Source: Agrobacterium vitis (GTDB lineage: Bacteria; Pseudomonadota; Alphaproteobacteria; Rhizobiales; Rhizobiaceae). Taken from it: a stretch of 64,000 nucleotides of DNA. The notes beneath the pieces are model-generated. The model had not been told where the DNA came from, ran no database searches, and saw only the letters and a program-made list of their open reading frames with translations. How positions within the stretch are numbered: the stretch's first letter is position 1; every line of letters begins with the position of its first letter. Shown one piece after another: positions 38,701 to 46,930 of this stretch. The position numbers were made by a program, and so were the translations under genes. The stretch spans positions 1,787,001-1,851,000 of the forward strand of contig NZ_CP146242.1 in the NCBI RefSeq assembly GCF_037039395.1, read 5' to 3'.

Positions 38701-40512
38701 CAGTTCCATATCATGCAACACGACCAGCCGATCTCCGGTCTTGTTGGCGGTTTGGTCGGCTCCCTTGACCGTAATGTCGAAGGTTCGTTCGCTGACGACG
38801 CTGAAGCCGAGATTTTCCAGCAGCGGCACGCGCCGCGATAGCGGCAGATGATGACCGGCGTGGAACACCTTGAGATACAGCGTCTGGCCGTCCGCTGTCT
38901 GGCGATTGTGGAAGGCGATGGAGGCTTTCGCGCCGGACAGGCAGGTCTGGATATGGCTGAGATCGGCGACGGTCTCTTCCGGTGAAAACGCATCCTCGAA
39001 GGCGCGGCTGACGACCAGTTGCGGCGATTTCGGCGGCGCAAGGCTGGCGAAGCGGTCATCCCATCGGGCGGTAATGGCCTTGACGGCTTCTTCCAGCTTG
39101 TTCTGGGCGATGCGCGGTGTCTTGCCTTCCGACCGACCGATGATGAAATGCACCCGCGCCACGCCACCTTCCGGGAAAGCCGGATAATAAGCCGAGAGGC
39201 GGCCATCATAGACCTTGGTGAAATAGGCGCCGATCTTTTCGCGCACCAGCGAATTATATTCCTCACGCGGCACGAAAACCAGCAGTGAGACGAAACGGTC
39301 GAAATGGTCGATGCGTTGCAGCACCCGCACCCTTGGTCGCTCGCTCAGATCCATGATCTGCTCGCAGAAGCGCGAAAGCGTTTCGGTATCAATCTGGAAC
39401 AGGTCGTCGCGAGGATAGGATTCCAGCGTGTTCTGCAATATCCGTCCCGAATGGCTCAAAGGGTCGAAATTGAACTGGCCGGTGACCTTTTCGACCTTGG
39501 CGCGCAGCAGGGGAATGTGATTGACCGAATGGGTATAGGCGGTGGCTGTGAACAGGCCGACGACCCGCAACTCACCGACAACCTTGCCCGCCGCATCGAA
39601 GCGCTTGATGCCGATATAATCCATATAGGCGCGGCGATGCACCACGGATTTGACATTGGCCTTGGTGACGATCAGGTCATCCGGCCCCTGAAGGAAGGCC
39701 AGGATTTCCGGTGTGGTCGTCACTGCATTGCGGCCCTGGCGCAGCACCAGAACATCGGGATCGGAGAGGATGCCCAGTCCACGGCCCTTGTCGCGCTCCA
39801 GCTTGGCGTTTGCGCCTTCGCCGGAATAGAGATATTCGCGCATGCCGAGGAAGGTGAAATTATCGTCGCGCAGCCATTCCAGAAAGGCGATGGCTTCGGC
39901 CCGCTCTGTCTTGCGCTTGACATTGGACTGCTCGGTCAATTCGGCCATGGCGCTGTCGAGCAGCGAGATCATCGGCTGCCAGTCATTGGCAACGGTGCCG
40001 ACCTGGGCAACGACGGATTGTAGCCGTTCCGCAAGGCCCCTGGCTTGATCCTCGTTCAAGGGCGCCAGATGCAGTTGGATATAGCTGACCCGGTCGCTGG
40101 CTTCAGTCTGGGTGTCGGCGAGTGCCCAGCGACCCTCCGCCTGGACCAGGATCGGATGGATGGTGAGATGAATATCGCGAAACTGGCTCGTGACCTCACC
40201 CATGACAGAATCGTAGAGAAACGGCTTGTTGCGGTCGACGATGGATAGCACGCTGAGGCTTGCGCCATCGGCGGCGATGCCTTCGACGGGGGCAATGCGC
40301 ACCTGCGCTTCCTTGCCCTGCCACTCCTGCAGGTCCTGGCTGGCGCGAAGCGCTGCGGCCCGAAGCATGGCTGCGTCGTAATGCTGGAGATCGTCATCGC
40401 TGGCGCGTCCGAAAAGGGCGGCCGGATCGATGAGGCCGGGCTGGTTTTCTCCGGCTGTGGATCTGGCAAGCTCAAAGAGCTGGTCCCGTTTTACCCGTTT
40501 TGCTGCAACCAC
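35707..40512 (-). CDS. gdhB: NAD-specific glutamate dehydrogenase, large (GDH-180) type
   Basis: About 1601 residues. Deaminates glutamate to 2-oxoglutarate with NAD+. The large N-terminal region with ACT-like modules is followed by the catalytic core: RFGKVARGGLRWSDR, PVGAKGGFFPRQL near residue 840 (lysine motif), DMSGDVFGNGML near 980, and a Rossmann-type NAD region. A helical C-terminal domain follows. The frame opens with an ATG at 40530, but GGAGG at 40519-40523 sits six bases before an in-frame GTG at 40512. I prefer that GTG. The ATG has no comparable RBS. It runs towards the MFS gene. Confidence 0.94.
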   Translation of the reverse strand: MVAAKRVKRDQLFELARSTAGENQPGLIDPAALFGRASDDDLQHYDAAMLRAAALRASQDLQEWQGKEAQVRIAPVEGIAADGASLSVLSIVDRNKPFLYDSVMGEVTSQFRDIHLTIHPILVQAEGRWALADTQTEASDRVSYIQLHLAPLNEDQARGLAERLQSVVAQVGTVANDWQPMISLLDSAMAELTEQSNVKRKTERAEAIAFLEWLRDDNFTFLGMREYLYSGEGANAKLERDKGRGLGILSDPDVLVLRQGRNAVTTTPEILAFLQGPDDLIVTKANVKSVVHRRAYMDYIGIKRFDAAGKVVGELRVVGLFTATAYTHSVNHIPLLRAKVEKVTGQFNFDPLSHSGRILQNTLESYPRDDLFQIDTETLSRFCEQIMDLSERPRVRVLQRIDHFDRFVSLLVFVPREEYNSLVREKIGAYFTKVYDGRLSAYYPAFPEGGVARVHFIIGRSEGKTPRIAQNKLEEAVKAITARWDDRFASLAPPKSPQLVVSRAFEDAFSPEETVADLSHIQTCLSGAKASIAFHNRQTADGQTLYLKVFHAGHHLPLSRRVPLLENLGFSVVSERTFDITVKGADQTANKTGDRLVVLHDMELAVRAGQDFDIARHGARVEATFLAVFNGVVDNDAFNRLVLSTGLNVGEVAVLRAYAAYLRQAGLVYSLTYIAETLNKYPGITADLFTLFHQSFDPKLSEKSRPRKLAELRDGIETALASVPSLDEDRILRRYQNAVDSTLRTNYFQKSPSSQKNSSSNVKPMLAFKFDPQQLDGLPQPRPFREMFVYGVEVEGVHLRFGKVARGGLRWSDRAQDYRTEVLGLVKAQQVKNAVIVPVGAKGGFFPRQLPSPANREDYLRAGREAYMTYIRTLLSITDNIRDGAVIAPADTVRLDGDDPYFVVAADKGTATFSDTANGLAREAGFWLDDAFASGGSAGYDHKKMGITARGAWEAAKRHFREMGVDLQKTPFTVAGVGDMSGDVFGNGMLLSRKIRLIGAFDHRDIFIDPDPDMEKSFQERKRMFGLARSSWQDYDKALLSKGGMIISRTEKSVTLTPQAAEAIGLAKKVATPFEIMTAILKAPVDLLWFGGIGTYIKALSETDAEVGDRANDPIRITADEVGAKVIGEGANLGVTQKGRIAFSLKGGRCNSDAIDNSAGVNSSDVEVNIKIALSTAVSSGRLDLPARNKLLASMTEEVGELVLRNNYLQSLAISLVARQGSANRDELSRLMTVLEASGRLNRKVETLPDDAALAERYAGGQSLTRPEIGVLLSYAKISLFDDLVETSLPDDPYCASILSNYFPKKMRRPYADDIATHRLHREIIATVLANHIINRGGPGFMAWMSDATGGTAEDIARAALLTRDGLDLRAYWDRIDALDGEISGEAQNDLYQRVATVYRVFTKLAIDTRLAAGDLSDVVRKLKSAIKSFKGFSRSVTPADFSAQIGAEASAMTAAGVPEDLAEDLAELWSLTVTPEVISVALRADASLQKATEGYYKVSEIFRIGRLLASVEKIPTSDHYDSLARLRSLDLVLKARRNIIVQALTQHGDSRDPVAAWRSADALRINRLGSELIALTEGDPSLSRLTVAASLLTDIAQGAA

Positions 40513-40518
40513 GACTTT

Positions 40519-40523
40519 CCTCC
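40519..40523 (-). promoter_or_regulatory. Ribosome-binding site that favours a GTG start for gdhB
   Basis: GGAGG on the minus strand is six bases before GTG at 40512. If the upstream ATG (40530) were the start, this perfect Shine-Dalgarno sequence would lie inside the coding region, only a few codons in. Confidence 0.7.
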
Positions 40524-40749
40524 AAGGCATTTTGCTGCGGTATGATCGTCACTGTGCACTACCAGTGATTTCAGAATCATATCTGTTAGGGCAAATGTGG
40601 GTTCCACAAGCCGATTTTTTGTTTTTTTGTTTTTTCTGAAGACAAAATCCTAAAAATCGGCCGAATTTCCGCCGTCAGCCATCAAAATTTGACAAAACTA
40701 CCTCAAAAGCGTCGAGTAGGATCACACGTTCACGAGGTTTCATCCGTCC

Positions 40750-41628
40750 ATGTCCGAAAGCCCAGCCGGTGCCGTCATCGCCATTTCCAGCCATGTCATT
40801 CGCGGATCGGTCGGCAATCGCGCCGCTGTCTTCGCGCTTGAAAGCCTTGGCTTTCCGGTCTGGTCGATGCCAACAGTGGTTTTGCCCTGGCATCCTGGCC
40901 ACGGTCCCTCCACCCGCATGAGCTTTCCCGACGATGTCTTTGATGCAGCCATCGATGACCTGATCCGGGCACCCTGGCTATCCGAGGTCAAGGCCGTGAT
41001 GACGGGTTATTTCGGCAGCGCGCGCCAGCCGCTTGCGGTGGCTCGGCTGGTTCAGGCGTTGAAGCAGCATAATCCCGATCTCGTTTACCTCTGTGATCCT
41101 GTCATCGGCGATTTGCAGGGCCTCTACGTACCAGAGGCAACGGCGGTTGCGATCCGCGATCACCTGATCCCGTTGGCCGATATCGCCACGCCGAACCGGT
41201 ATGAACTGGCCTGGATGGCCGGTGCCGGGCTTGAAACCAATGCCGCGATCATCGAGGCGGCCCTGTCGCTCGGACCGTCGTTAATGGCCGTCACCTCTGC
41301 AGTTCCGATGATGACGGGCAGTATCGGCAATCTGCTATTGTCGAACCGCAATGCGCTTCTGGCCGAACACCGGGCGATGGACGGGGTGCCGAACGGGTTG
41401 GGCGATCTGTTTTCGGCGCTGCTTCTGGCCAGGCTTCTCCAGAGCCATAGCGAGGAAAAGGCCCTGCAACTGGCGACCGCCAGTGTCTATGAGGTGCTGG
41501 CCCGCTCGCTGAAGCGTCAGAGTGACGAACTGACCCTGGAACAGGACCAATCGAGCCTGATGACACCGATGGCGCTGGTGCAGATTCGCAGGCTGCTGCA
41601 TCCGGCCAGCCGACCGGTTCGCTCATGA
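40750..41628 (+). CDS. pdxY: Pyridoxal kinase PdxY
   Basis: 292 residues. A ribokinase-fold enzyme that phosphorylates pyridoxal in B6 salvage. The N-terminus VIAISSHVIRGSVGNRAA carries the substrate-binding SHV and GNRAA motifs. YLCDPVIGD is the metal/ATP region and TPNRYELAWM follows. The GxGD catalytic segment reads NGLGDLFSALLLA near residue 216-228. It is divergent from gdhB across a 237-base gap that is unusually T-rich near 40615-40640. The carbonic anhydrase gene follows 71 bases downstream, possibly in one transcript. Confidence 0.9.
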   Translation: MSESPAGAVIAISSHVIRGSVGNRAAVFALESLGFPVWSMPTVVLPWHPGHGPSTRMSFPDDVFDAAIDDLIRAPWLSEVKAVMTGYFGSARQPLAVARLVQALKQHNPDLVYLCDPVIGDLQGLYVPEATAVAIRDHLIPLADIATPNRYELAWMAGAGLETNAAIIEAALSLGPSLMAVTSAVPMMTGSIGNLLLSNRNALLAEHRAMDGVPNGLGDLFSALLLARLLQSHSEEKALQLATASVYEVLARSLKRQSDELTLEQDQSSLMTPMALVQIRRLLHPASRPVRS

Positions 41629-41699
41629 CGTGTAAAGGCGGCCGGCACTGGTGATTTTCCTTGCTTGTCAACCGTGCTGCGGCGCGATAATCCAAAGCC

Positions 41700-42341
41700 A
41701 TGACAGATTTTCCAGCTTCTCTCCTCGCCGGTTACAGCAACTTCATGAACGGCCGCTACAGCGACGAGCGGGACCGGTATCGGGCCTTGGCTGAGCAGGG
41801 CCAGAACCCCAAAACCATGGTTGTCGCCTGTTGCGATTCCCGATCGGCTCCGGAAACCATCTTCGACTGTGGTCCGGGTGAATTGTTTGTGGTGCGCAAT
41901 GTCGCCAATATGGTGCCGCCCTATGAGCCGGACGGCCAATATCACTCGACCTCTGCGGCGCTTGAATTTGCCGTCCAGGCATTGAAGGTCGAGAACATCA
42001 TCGTCATGGGTCATGGGCGTTGCGGTGGTATCCGCGCGGCATTAGACCCGGATTCCGAGCCGCTGTCTCCTGGCGATTTCATCGGAAAATGGATGAACCT
42101 GATCAAGCCCGCCGCCGAGCAGATCCAGAATGCCTCTGTGATGACCGATGCTGAGCGCCAGACGGCGATGGAGCGGATTTCGATCCGCAACTCGATTGAA
42201 AACCTGCGCACCTTTCCCAATGTCCGGGCTTTGGAAGAGGAAGGCAAACTGGCCATCCATGGTGCCTGGTTCGATATCTCCAATGGAGAATTATGGGTGA
42301 TGGACCCCGACAGCCGCGATTTCCGGCGGCTTGATCCTTAG
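41700..42341 (+). CDS. Beta-class carbonic anhydrase
   Basis: 213 residues. Interconverts CO2 and bicarbonate. Zinc ligands are in place: CCDSRSAPE gives Cys44, Asp46 and Arg48, and VMGHGRCGGI gives His105 and Cys108. GELFVVRNVANMVPP is the usual intervening segment. Bicarbonate supply fits the carboxylase (pyc) elsewhere in the window. The TAG stop codon is the first three bases of mosaic repeat copy A, so the repeat probably defines the end of the protein. Confidence 0.94.
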   Translation: MTDFPASLLAGYSNFMNGRYSDERDRYRALAEQGQNPKTMVVACCDSRSAPETIFDCGPGELFVVRNVANMVPPYEPDGQYHSTSAALEFAVQALKVENIIVMGHGRCGGIRAALDPDSEPLSPGDFIGKWMNLIKPAAEQIQNASVMTDAERQTAMERISIRNSIENLRTFPNVRALEEEGKLAIHGAWFDISNGELWVMDPDSRDFRRLDP

Positions 42342-42432
42342 AGTTTGTCAGGGAAAAGTGGAAACCGGTTTTCCCGAAAAGACAAACGAAAACAAGAGAA
42401 TCTAGAGGCTGATTAAACCCGGCAAACTCTAT
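42339..42432. repeat. Mosaic intergenic repeat, copy A
   Basis: Starts TAGAGTTTGTCAGGGAAAAG, followed by GTGGAAACCGGTTTTCCCG and AAAAGACAAACGAAAACAAG. The ends form a perfect 9-bp inverted repeat, TAGAGTTTG (42339-42347) with CAAACTCTA (42423-42431). Closely related to copy B (53247) and copy C (8839). Its first three bases are the stop codon of the carbonic anhydrase gene. Confidence 0.85.
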
Positions 42433-42438
42433 GTAAAA

Positions 42439-42465
42439 CCACAGGTCCCGTTCAGGGACCCGTGG
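42439..42465. terminator. Hairpin between convergent carbonic anhydrase and transglycosylase genes
   Basis: CCACAGGTCCC pairs with GGGACCCGTGG (one A-C mismatch) around GTTCA. It lies between convergent genes, just after repeat copy A, with no T run. Confidence 0.55.
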
Positions 42466-42501
42466 GATTGATCAGATTGCCCGGCTTTACAGGGGTGGCG
42501 T

Positions 42502-43320
42502 TTATTGGCTATCGATCTGCTTGCCGATATAGGCAATCGCCTGTTGATAGACCGTTGCCGCATTCCAGCCGCCGATTGCGGAGAAATTAGGCTCGCCCGG
42601 CTGATAGCCAAGGCCCGGCTGCCAGCCATGACCCTTCAGGAAATTGGCCGTGGACGACAGGGCGTCGGCGCGGGAATGGATGAGGTCGATATGGCGGTCG
42701 CCATCGCCATCGACGCCGTAGAGCGTGACATTTTTCGGCAGGAACTGCGTCTGGCCGATTTCGCCATGGGCAGCGCCTCGGGAGTTTACGTCCAGATCGC
42801 CATCGGCCACCAGTTTCAAGGCAGCGTAAAGCTGCTCACGGAAATAATCGCTGCGGCGACAATCGTAGGTCAGGGTCGAGACAGCGGACAGCGTGTGTTC
42901 ATTGCCCATGTAGCTGCCAAACCCGGTTTCCATGCCCCAAATGGCGATGATCGGGCCAGCTGGCACGCCGAAACGCCGTTCGATGCTGGCAAACAGCTGG
43001 GCATTGGCTCTTTTCATCGATTTGCCGCGGCTGATGATGGTTTGCCCACCGCGCTTTTTCATGAATTCATCGAAGGAGAGCTTGAAGCTCTTCTGGCCAC
43101 GATCGGCCCGGATGGTCGGGACATTGTAACGCACATTGGCAAAGGAGCGGTCGAGAACCGATTGGCTGATGCCGCGGCCTGCTGCTTCCCGCTTGAAGCC
43201 TTCCACCCATTGCTCGAAACCAGCGGACGTATTGCCGCATTGGGCGGCATTTGCAGCCTGTGCTGTCGCCATTGTGGCAAGAGCCGTGAAAGCTATGGCA
43301 AAAAACGTCCTGGTTCGCAT
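42502..43320 (-). CDS. Lytic murein transglycosylase, MltB-like
   Basis: 272 residues from MRTRTFFAIAFTALATMATA, a clear signal peptide ending near ANAA (residue ~26), so the protein is periplasmic. The SLT_2/MltB-type catalytic segment is IIAIWGMETGFGSYMGN with the catalytic glutamate at about residue 131. GEIGQTQFLPKNV, DLIHSRADALSSTANFL and the GWQPG motif follow as in the family. It cleaves peptidoglycan glycan strands non-hydrolytically. The upstream frame to 43398 lacks the signal peptide at its start, so I chose the ATG at 43320. asd lies 127 bases upstream on the same strand. Confidence 0.91.
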   Translation of the reverse strand: MRTRTFFAIAFTALATMATAQAANAAQCGNTSAGFEQWVEGFKREAAGRGISQSVLDRSFANVRYNVPTIRADRGQKSFKLSFDEFMKKRGGQTIISRGKSMKRANAQLFASIERRFGVPAGPIIAIWGMETGFGSYMGNEHTLSAVSTLTYDCRRSDYFREQLYAALKLVADGDLDVNSRGAAHGEIGQTQFLPKNVTLYGVDGDGDRHIDLIHSRADALSSTANFLKGHGWQPGLGYQPGEPNFSAIGGWNAATVYQQAIAYIGKQIDSQ

Positions 43321-43447
43321 CGATACCTCGTCTGGAAAAGGGAAGGGGGGCAGTCGCCTTTCGGCTGCATCCGGCTTATCTGCATTCAAGTCGGGCAAGG
43401 CAAAACGGCTGAGCGCGATTGCGTCCAGCCGTTGCCGAAATCCCGTC

Positions 43448-44482
43448 TTAGGCTGCCAGGGCCTTTGGCTTGATCAGGCCGCGATTGACCAGCAATTCCG
43501 CGATCTGAACGGCATTGAGAGCCGCGCCCTTGCGCAGATTGTCGGAAACGACCCAGATATTCAGGCCGTTTTCTACCGTGGCGTCCTCGCGGATCCGGGA
43601 AATATAGGTGGCATCTTCGCCAGCGCATTCGACGGGGGTGATGTAGCCACCGTTTTCATGCTTGTCGATCACCAGGCAACCGGGTGCTTCGCGCAGGATG
43701 TCGCGGGCCTGGTCGGGAGAAATTTCCCGCTCGAATTCGATATTGACCGATTCCGAATGACCGATGAAGACGGGAACGCGCACGGCTGTGCAGGTCACGC
43801 GGATCTTCGGATCGAGCATCTTCTTGGTTTCGGCCAGCACCTTCCACTCTTCCTTGGTATAGCCATCTTCCATGAAACTATCGATATGGGGGATGACGTT
43901 GAAGGCGATCCGCTTGGTGAACTTCTTGGATTCGACCGGATCGGCGACGAAGACGGCGCGGGTCTGGGTGAACAGCTCGTCCATGCCTTCCTTGCCGGCA
44001 CCGGATACCGACTGATAGGTGGAAATGACGACGCGCTTGATGGTGGCAAAATCATGCAGCGGCTTCAAGGCCACGACGAGCTGAGCCGTCGAGCAATTGG
44101 GATTGGCGATGATGTTGCGGTTCTTGAAGGCGGTGATGGCATCCGGGTTTACTTCCGGCACGATCAGCGGCACATCCGAATCGTAGCGCCAGGCCGAGGA
44201 GTTATCGATGACCACGCAGCCCTGGGCACCGATCTTCGGCGACCACTTCTGTGAAATCGTGCCGCCCGCCGACATAAGGCAAAGATCCGTATCGGAAAAA
44301 TTATAATTTTCCAGATTTTGGACCTTCAGAACCTTGTCGCCATAAGACACTTCCGTGCCTTGCGAACGGGACGAGGCGAGAGCCACGACTTCGCTGACCG
44401 GAAAACCGCGCTCGACGAGAATGTTGAGAATTTCGCGACCGACATTGCCGGTGGCGCCTACGACTGCAACTTTGAAACCCAT
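43448..44482 (-). CDS. asd: Aspartate-semialdehyde dehydrogenase
   Basis: 344 residues from MGFKVAVVGATGNVGREILN, which is the NADP-binding Rossmann glycine loop. Reduces aspartyl phosphate to the semialdehyde on the way to lysine, diaminopimelate, threonine and methionine. The catalytic cysteine is C130 in NPNCSTAQ. The substrate-binding segment STYQSVSGAGKEGMDEL follows. The longer open frame to 44638 is not supported, because conservation starts at the Rossmann loop. Confidence 0.96.
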   Translation of the reverse strand: MGFKVAVVGATGNVGREILNILVERGFPVSEVVALASSRSQGTEVSYGDKVLKVQNLENYNFSDTDLCLMSAGGTISQKWSPKIGAQGCVVIDNSSAWRYDSDVPLIVPEVNPDAITAFKNRNIIANPNCSTAQLVVALKPLHDFATIKRVVISTYQSVSGAGKEGMDELFTQTRAVFVADPVESKKFTKRIAFNVIPHIDSFMEDGYTKEEWKVLAETKKMLDPKIRVTCTAVRVPVFIGHSESVNIEFEREISPDQARDILREAPGCLVIDKHENGGYITPVECAGEDATYISRIREDATVENGLNIWVVSDNLRKGAALNAVQIAELLVNRGLIKPKALAA

Positions 44483-44980
44483 TTTCCTGCTCTCTTTCTG
44501 TCTCTCCTCGGTTTTTTGAGGGGGAAGGCGCGTGACCGCGTCTTCCTTGTCCCCGGCCGTGCCGGGGAGAGAGCGGAGGCCAGAGACGTCAGACGGTTTT
44601 GGTCGTCGTTTTGGCCTTGGTGGTTGAGGACATGGCAAACGCCATCATCGCCCGGGCAGAGCCTGCCGGTTCCAGATGATCAGCACTGTAAAAGCCGAGT
44701 GCGCGCATTCCATGATCCTTTCGCTCTTGCCTTTACCGGGTTTTGTGCCGGTGTCAAGAAATTCACGCTGCAAATAAGGCCCGCGTGCATGCAAATTCCG
44801 GAGCGGATTGTCCATTTGCATGCCGACGAACCGGCTGTAACATTAGACGAAAGTCATAAGCCCAAAGCATGCCTCTCGATTTTCCCTGATTTCTGTCAGG
44901 CTGTCAGTAATTCGGAGCCGCGAATTGAGCCTTGGAGGAAGGTGCGCGGCCATCGGAGAACTCGTTCTGGAGGAACAGCA
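44483..44980. promoter_or_regulatory. Divergent gap asd / MFS symporter with operator-like palindrome
   Basis: 498 bases without a convincing gene. It contains CCCCGGC/GCCGGGG near 44551-44567 and a perfect 10-bp inverted repeat, GCATGCAAAT (44787-44796) with ATTTGCATGC (44814-44823), spacer 17, about 158 bases before the MFS start. That repeat is a good candidate operator for the transporter. The MFS RBS GGAGG is at 44969-44973. Confidence 0.6.
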
Positions 44981-46864
44981 ATGGCAAATGCCGCAAGCCT
45001 GCACGCCGCGCCGCGCAGCATGACCAAGGAAGAGCGAAAGGTCATCTTCGCCTCTTCGCTCGGCACGGTTTTCGAGTGGTATGATTTTTATCTCTACGGT
45101 TCGCTGGCGATTTACATCGGCGCGACCTTCTTTTCCCAATATCCTGAAACCACCCGTAATATTTTCACGCTGCTGGCTTTTGCCGCCGGCTTTCTGGTGC
45201 GGCCCTTCGGCGCGCTGGTGTTCGGACGGCTGGGCGATCTTGTCGGGCGAAAATATACGTTTCTGGTGACGATCCTGATCATGGGCGCCTCGACCTTCCT
45301 GGTCGGTATTCTTCCAGGGTCAGCGACCATCGGCATCGCTGCTCCGATCATCCTGATCGTGCTGCGCATGTTGCAGGGCCTGGCGCTGGGCGGTGAATAC
45401 GGTGGCGCTGCGACCTATGTGGCCGAACATGCGCCGCATGGCCGGCGCGGCTTCTATACGTCCTGGATCCAGACCACGGCAACGCTTGGCCTGTTCCTGT
45501 CGCTGCTGATCATTCTCGGCATCCAGACGGCCATGGGCAAGGAAGCCTTTGCTGCCTGGGGCTGGCGTCTTCCTTTCCTTTTGTCGGTCTTTCTGCTCGC
45601 GATTTCCGTCTGGATTCGCATGCAGATGAACGAATCGCCCGCCTTCAAGAAAATGAAGGAAGAAGGCACCCAGTCGAAAGCGCCGATTTCCGAAGCTTTC
45701 GGCCAGTGGAAGAATGCCAAGATCGCTATTCTCGCCCTGTTCGGTGCTGTCGCAGGCCAGGCAGTGGTCTGGTATTGCGGCCAGTTTTATGCGCTGTTCT
45801 TCCTGCAGAATGTTCTGAAGGTCGATCCACAGGCCGCCAATATCATGGTGGCAATCGCGCTGGCATTCGGCACGCTGTTCTTCGTGGTCTTCGGCTGGCT
45901 TTCCGACAAGATCGGTCGCAAGCCGATCATCATGGCGGGGCTGCTTCTGGCCATGGTGACCTATTTCCCACTGTTCAAGGCGATGACCTGGGCTGGCAAT
46001 CCGGCTCTGGCACAGGCGCAGGATACGCTGAAGGCAACGGTCACTGCCGATCCCAAGGATTGCAATTTCCAGTTCAATCCGACCGGCACGGCAAAATTCA
46101 CCACCTCTTGCGATATAGCCACGGCGCTTCTGACCAAGAATTCCGTGCCGTATGAAGTGGTGCCCGGTCCGGCTGGCTCGGCTGCGACGGTAAAGCTTGG
46201 CGATAGCCAGATCGAAAGCTACGACGCCGTCAAGGCTGGCGCCAATGCCAAGGCTCTGGATGCCGCCCTGCAGAAAAAGATCAATGTCGCCCTGCAACAG
46301 AACGGTTATCCGCTGGTTCGGGCGCCGGTTCAGGTCCCCGATAGCAAGCTCGACGGCTTTATCGCCGCCAATGCGGAACTGGGTCTGAGTGCCGACACTG
46401 TCCGCACCGGGGCCAAGACCATGGTACCCACGGCAAAGCTCGTCACCGACAAGTTGCTGACCCCGGAAGAGGCAACAGCTGCCGCTGCTCCTGAAATGGC
46501 GGTCTATACCGTTGCCAATGGCGGTGCATTCAGGATGGTGGCGGACCCCGCCCAGGTCAAATGGGTGCCGCTGATTGCCGTGCTGACGGTGCTGGTGATC
46601 TATGTCACCATGGTCTACGGGCCGATTGCCGCGATGCTGGTGGAAATGTTCCCGACCCGTATTCGCTATACCGGCATGTCGCTTCCCTATCACATCGGCA
46701 ATGGCTGGTTCGGCGGCCTGCTGCCAGCAACGGCCTTCGCGATGAGCGCGGCCAAGGGCGATATCTATTACGGCCTCTGGTATCCGATCATCATCGCCGG
46801 GATGTCCTTCATCATCGGTATGATCTTCCTGAAGGAAACCAAGAATAACGATATCGACGGCTAA
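44981..46864 (+). CDS. MHS/ProP-type MFS symporter with large extracytoplasmic insert
   Basis: 627 residues from the ATG at 44981 (RBS GGAGG seven bases before). The N-terminal half is a standard metabolite:H+ symporter: FASSLGTVFEWYDFYLYGS, VFGRLGDLVGRKYTFL, QGLALGGEYGGAATYVAEHA. The second GRK motif (GWLSDKIGRKPIIM) precedes TM9. Between TM9 and the next helices, about residues 338-526 form a ~190-residue polar insert with few hydrophobic stretches and one cysteine pair (DCNFQ and SCDIA). Topology places it in the periplasm. The helices then resume at WVPLIAVLTVLVIYVTMVYG. Likely substrates are organic acids or compatible solutes, which I cannot resolve. Most relatives are ~430 residues. 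Confidence 0.85.
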   Translation: MANAASLHAAPRSMTKEERKVIFASSLGTVFEWYDFYLYGSLAIYIGATFFSQYPETTRNIFTLLAFAAGFLVRPFGALVFGRLGDLVGRKYTFLVTILIMGASTFLVGILPGSATIGIAAPIILIVLRMLQGLALGGEYGGAATYVAEHAPHGRRGFYTSWIQTTATLGLFLSLLIILGIQTAMGKEAFAAWGWRLPFLLSVFLLAISVWIRMQMNESPAFKKMKEEGTQSKAPISEAFGQWKNAKIAILALFGAVAGQAVVWYCGQFYALFFLQNVLKVDPQAANIMVAIALAFGTLFFVVFGWLSDKIGRKPIIMAGLLLAMVTYFPLFKAMTWAGNPALAQAQDTLKATVTADPKDCNFQFNPTGTAKFTTSCDIATALLTKNSVPYEVVPGPAGSAATVKLGDSQIESYDAVKAGANAKALDAALQKKINVALQQNGYPLVRAPVQVPDSKLDGFIAANAELGLSADTVRTGAKTMVPTAKLVTDKLLTPEEATAAAAPEMAVYTVANGGAFRMVADPAQVKWVPLIAVLTVLVIYVTMVYGPIAAMLVEMFPTRIRYTGMSLPYHIGNGWFGGLLPATAFAMSAAKGDIYYGLWYPIIIAGMSFIIGMIFLKETKNNDIDG

Positions 46865-46883
46865 TCCCTTCCCGTTACACGTC

Positions 46884-46920
46884 AAGGCGCCCGGAAATCA
46901 CTTTCCGGGCGCCTTTCTTA
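46884..46920. terminator. Strong terminator after the MFS symporter
   Basis: A perfect 14-bp stem, AAGGCGCCCGGAAA with TTTCCGGGCGCCTT, around TCAC, followed by TCTTAT. It lies between convergent genes and can act both ways. Confidence 0.88.
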
Positions 46921-46930
46921 TGCGCTAAGA

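Noticed and set aside
45320..46885. 521-residue minus-strand frame opposite the MFS symporter
   Set aside because: Antisense to a strongly conserved transporter, with His/Gln/Arg-rich non-protein-like composition.
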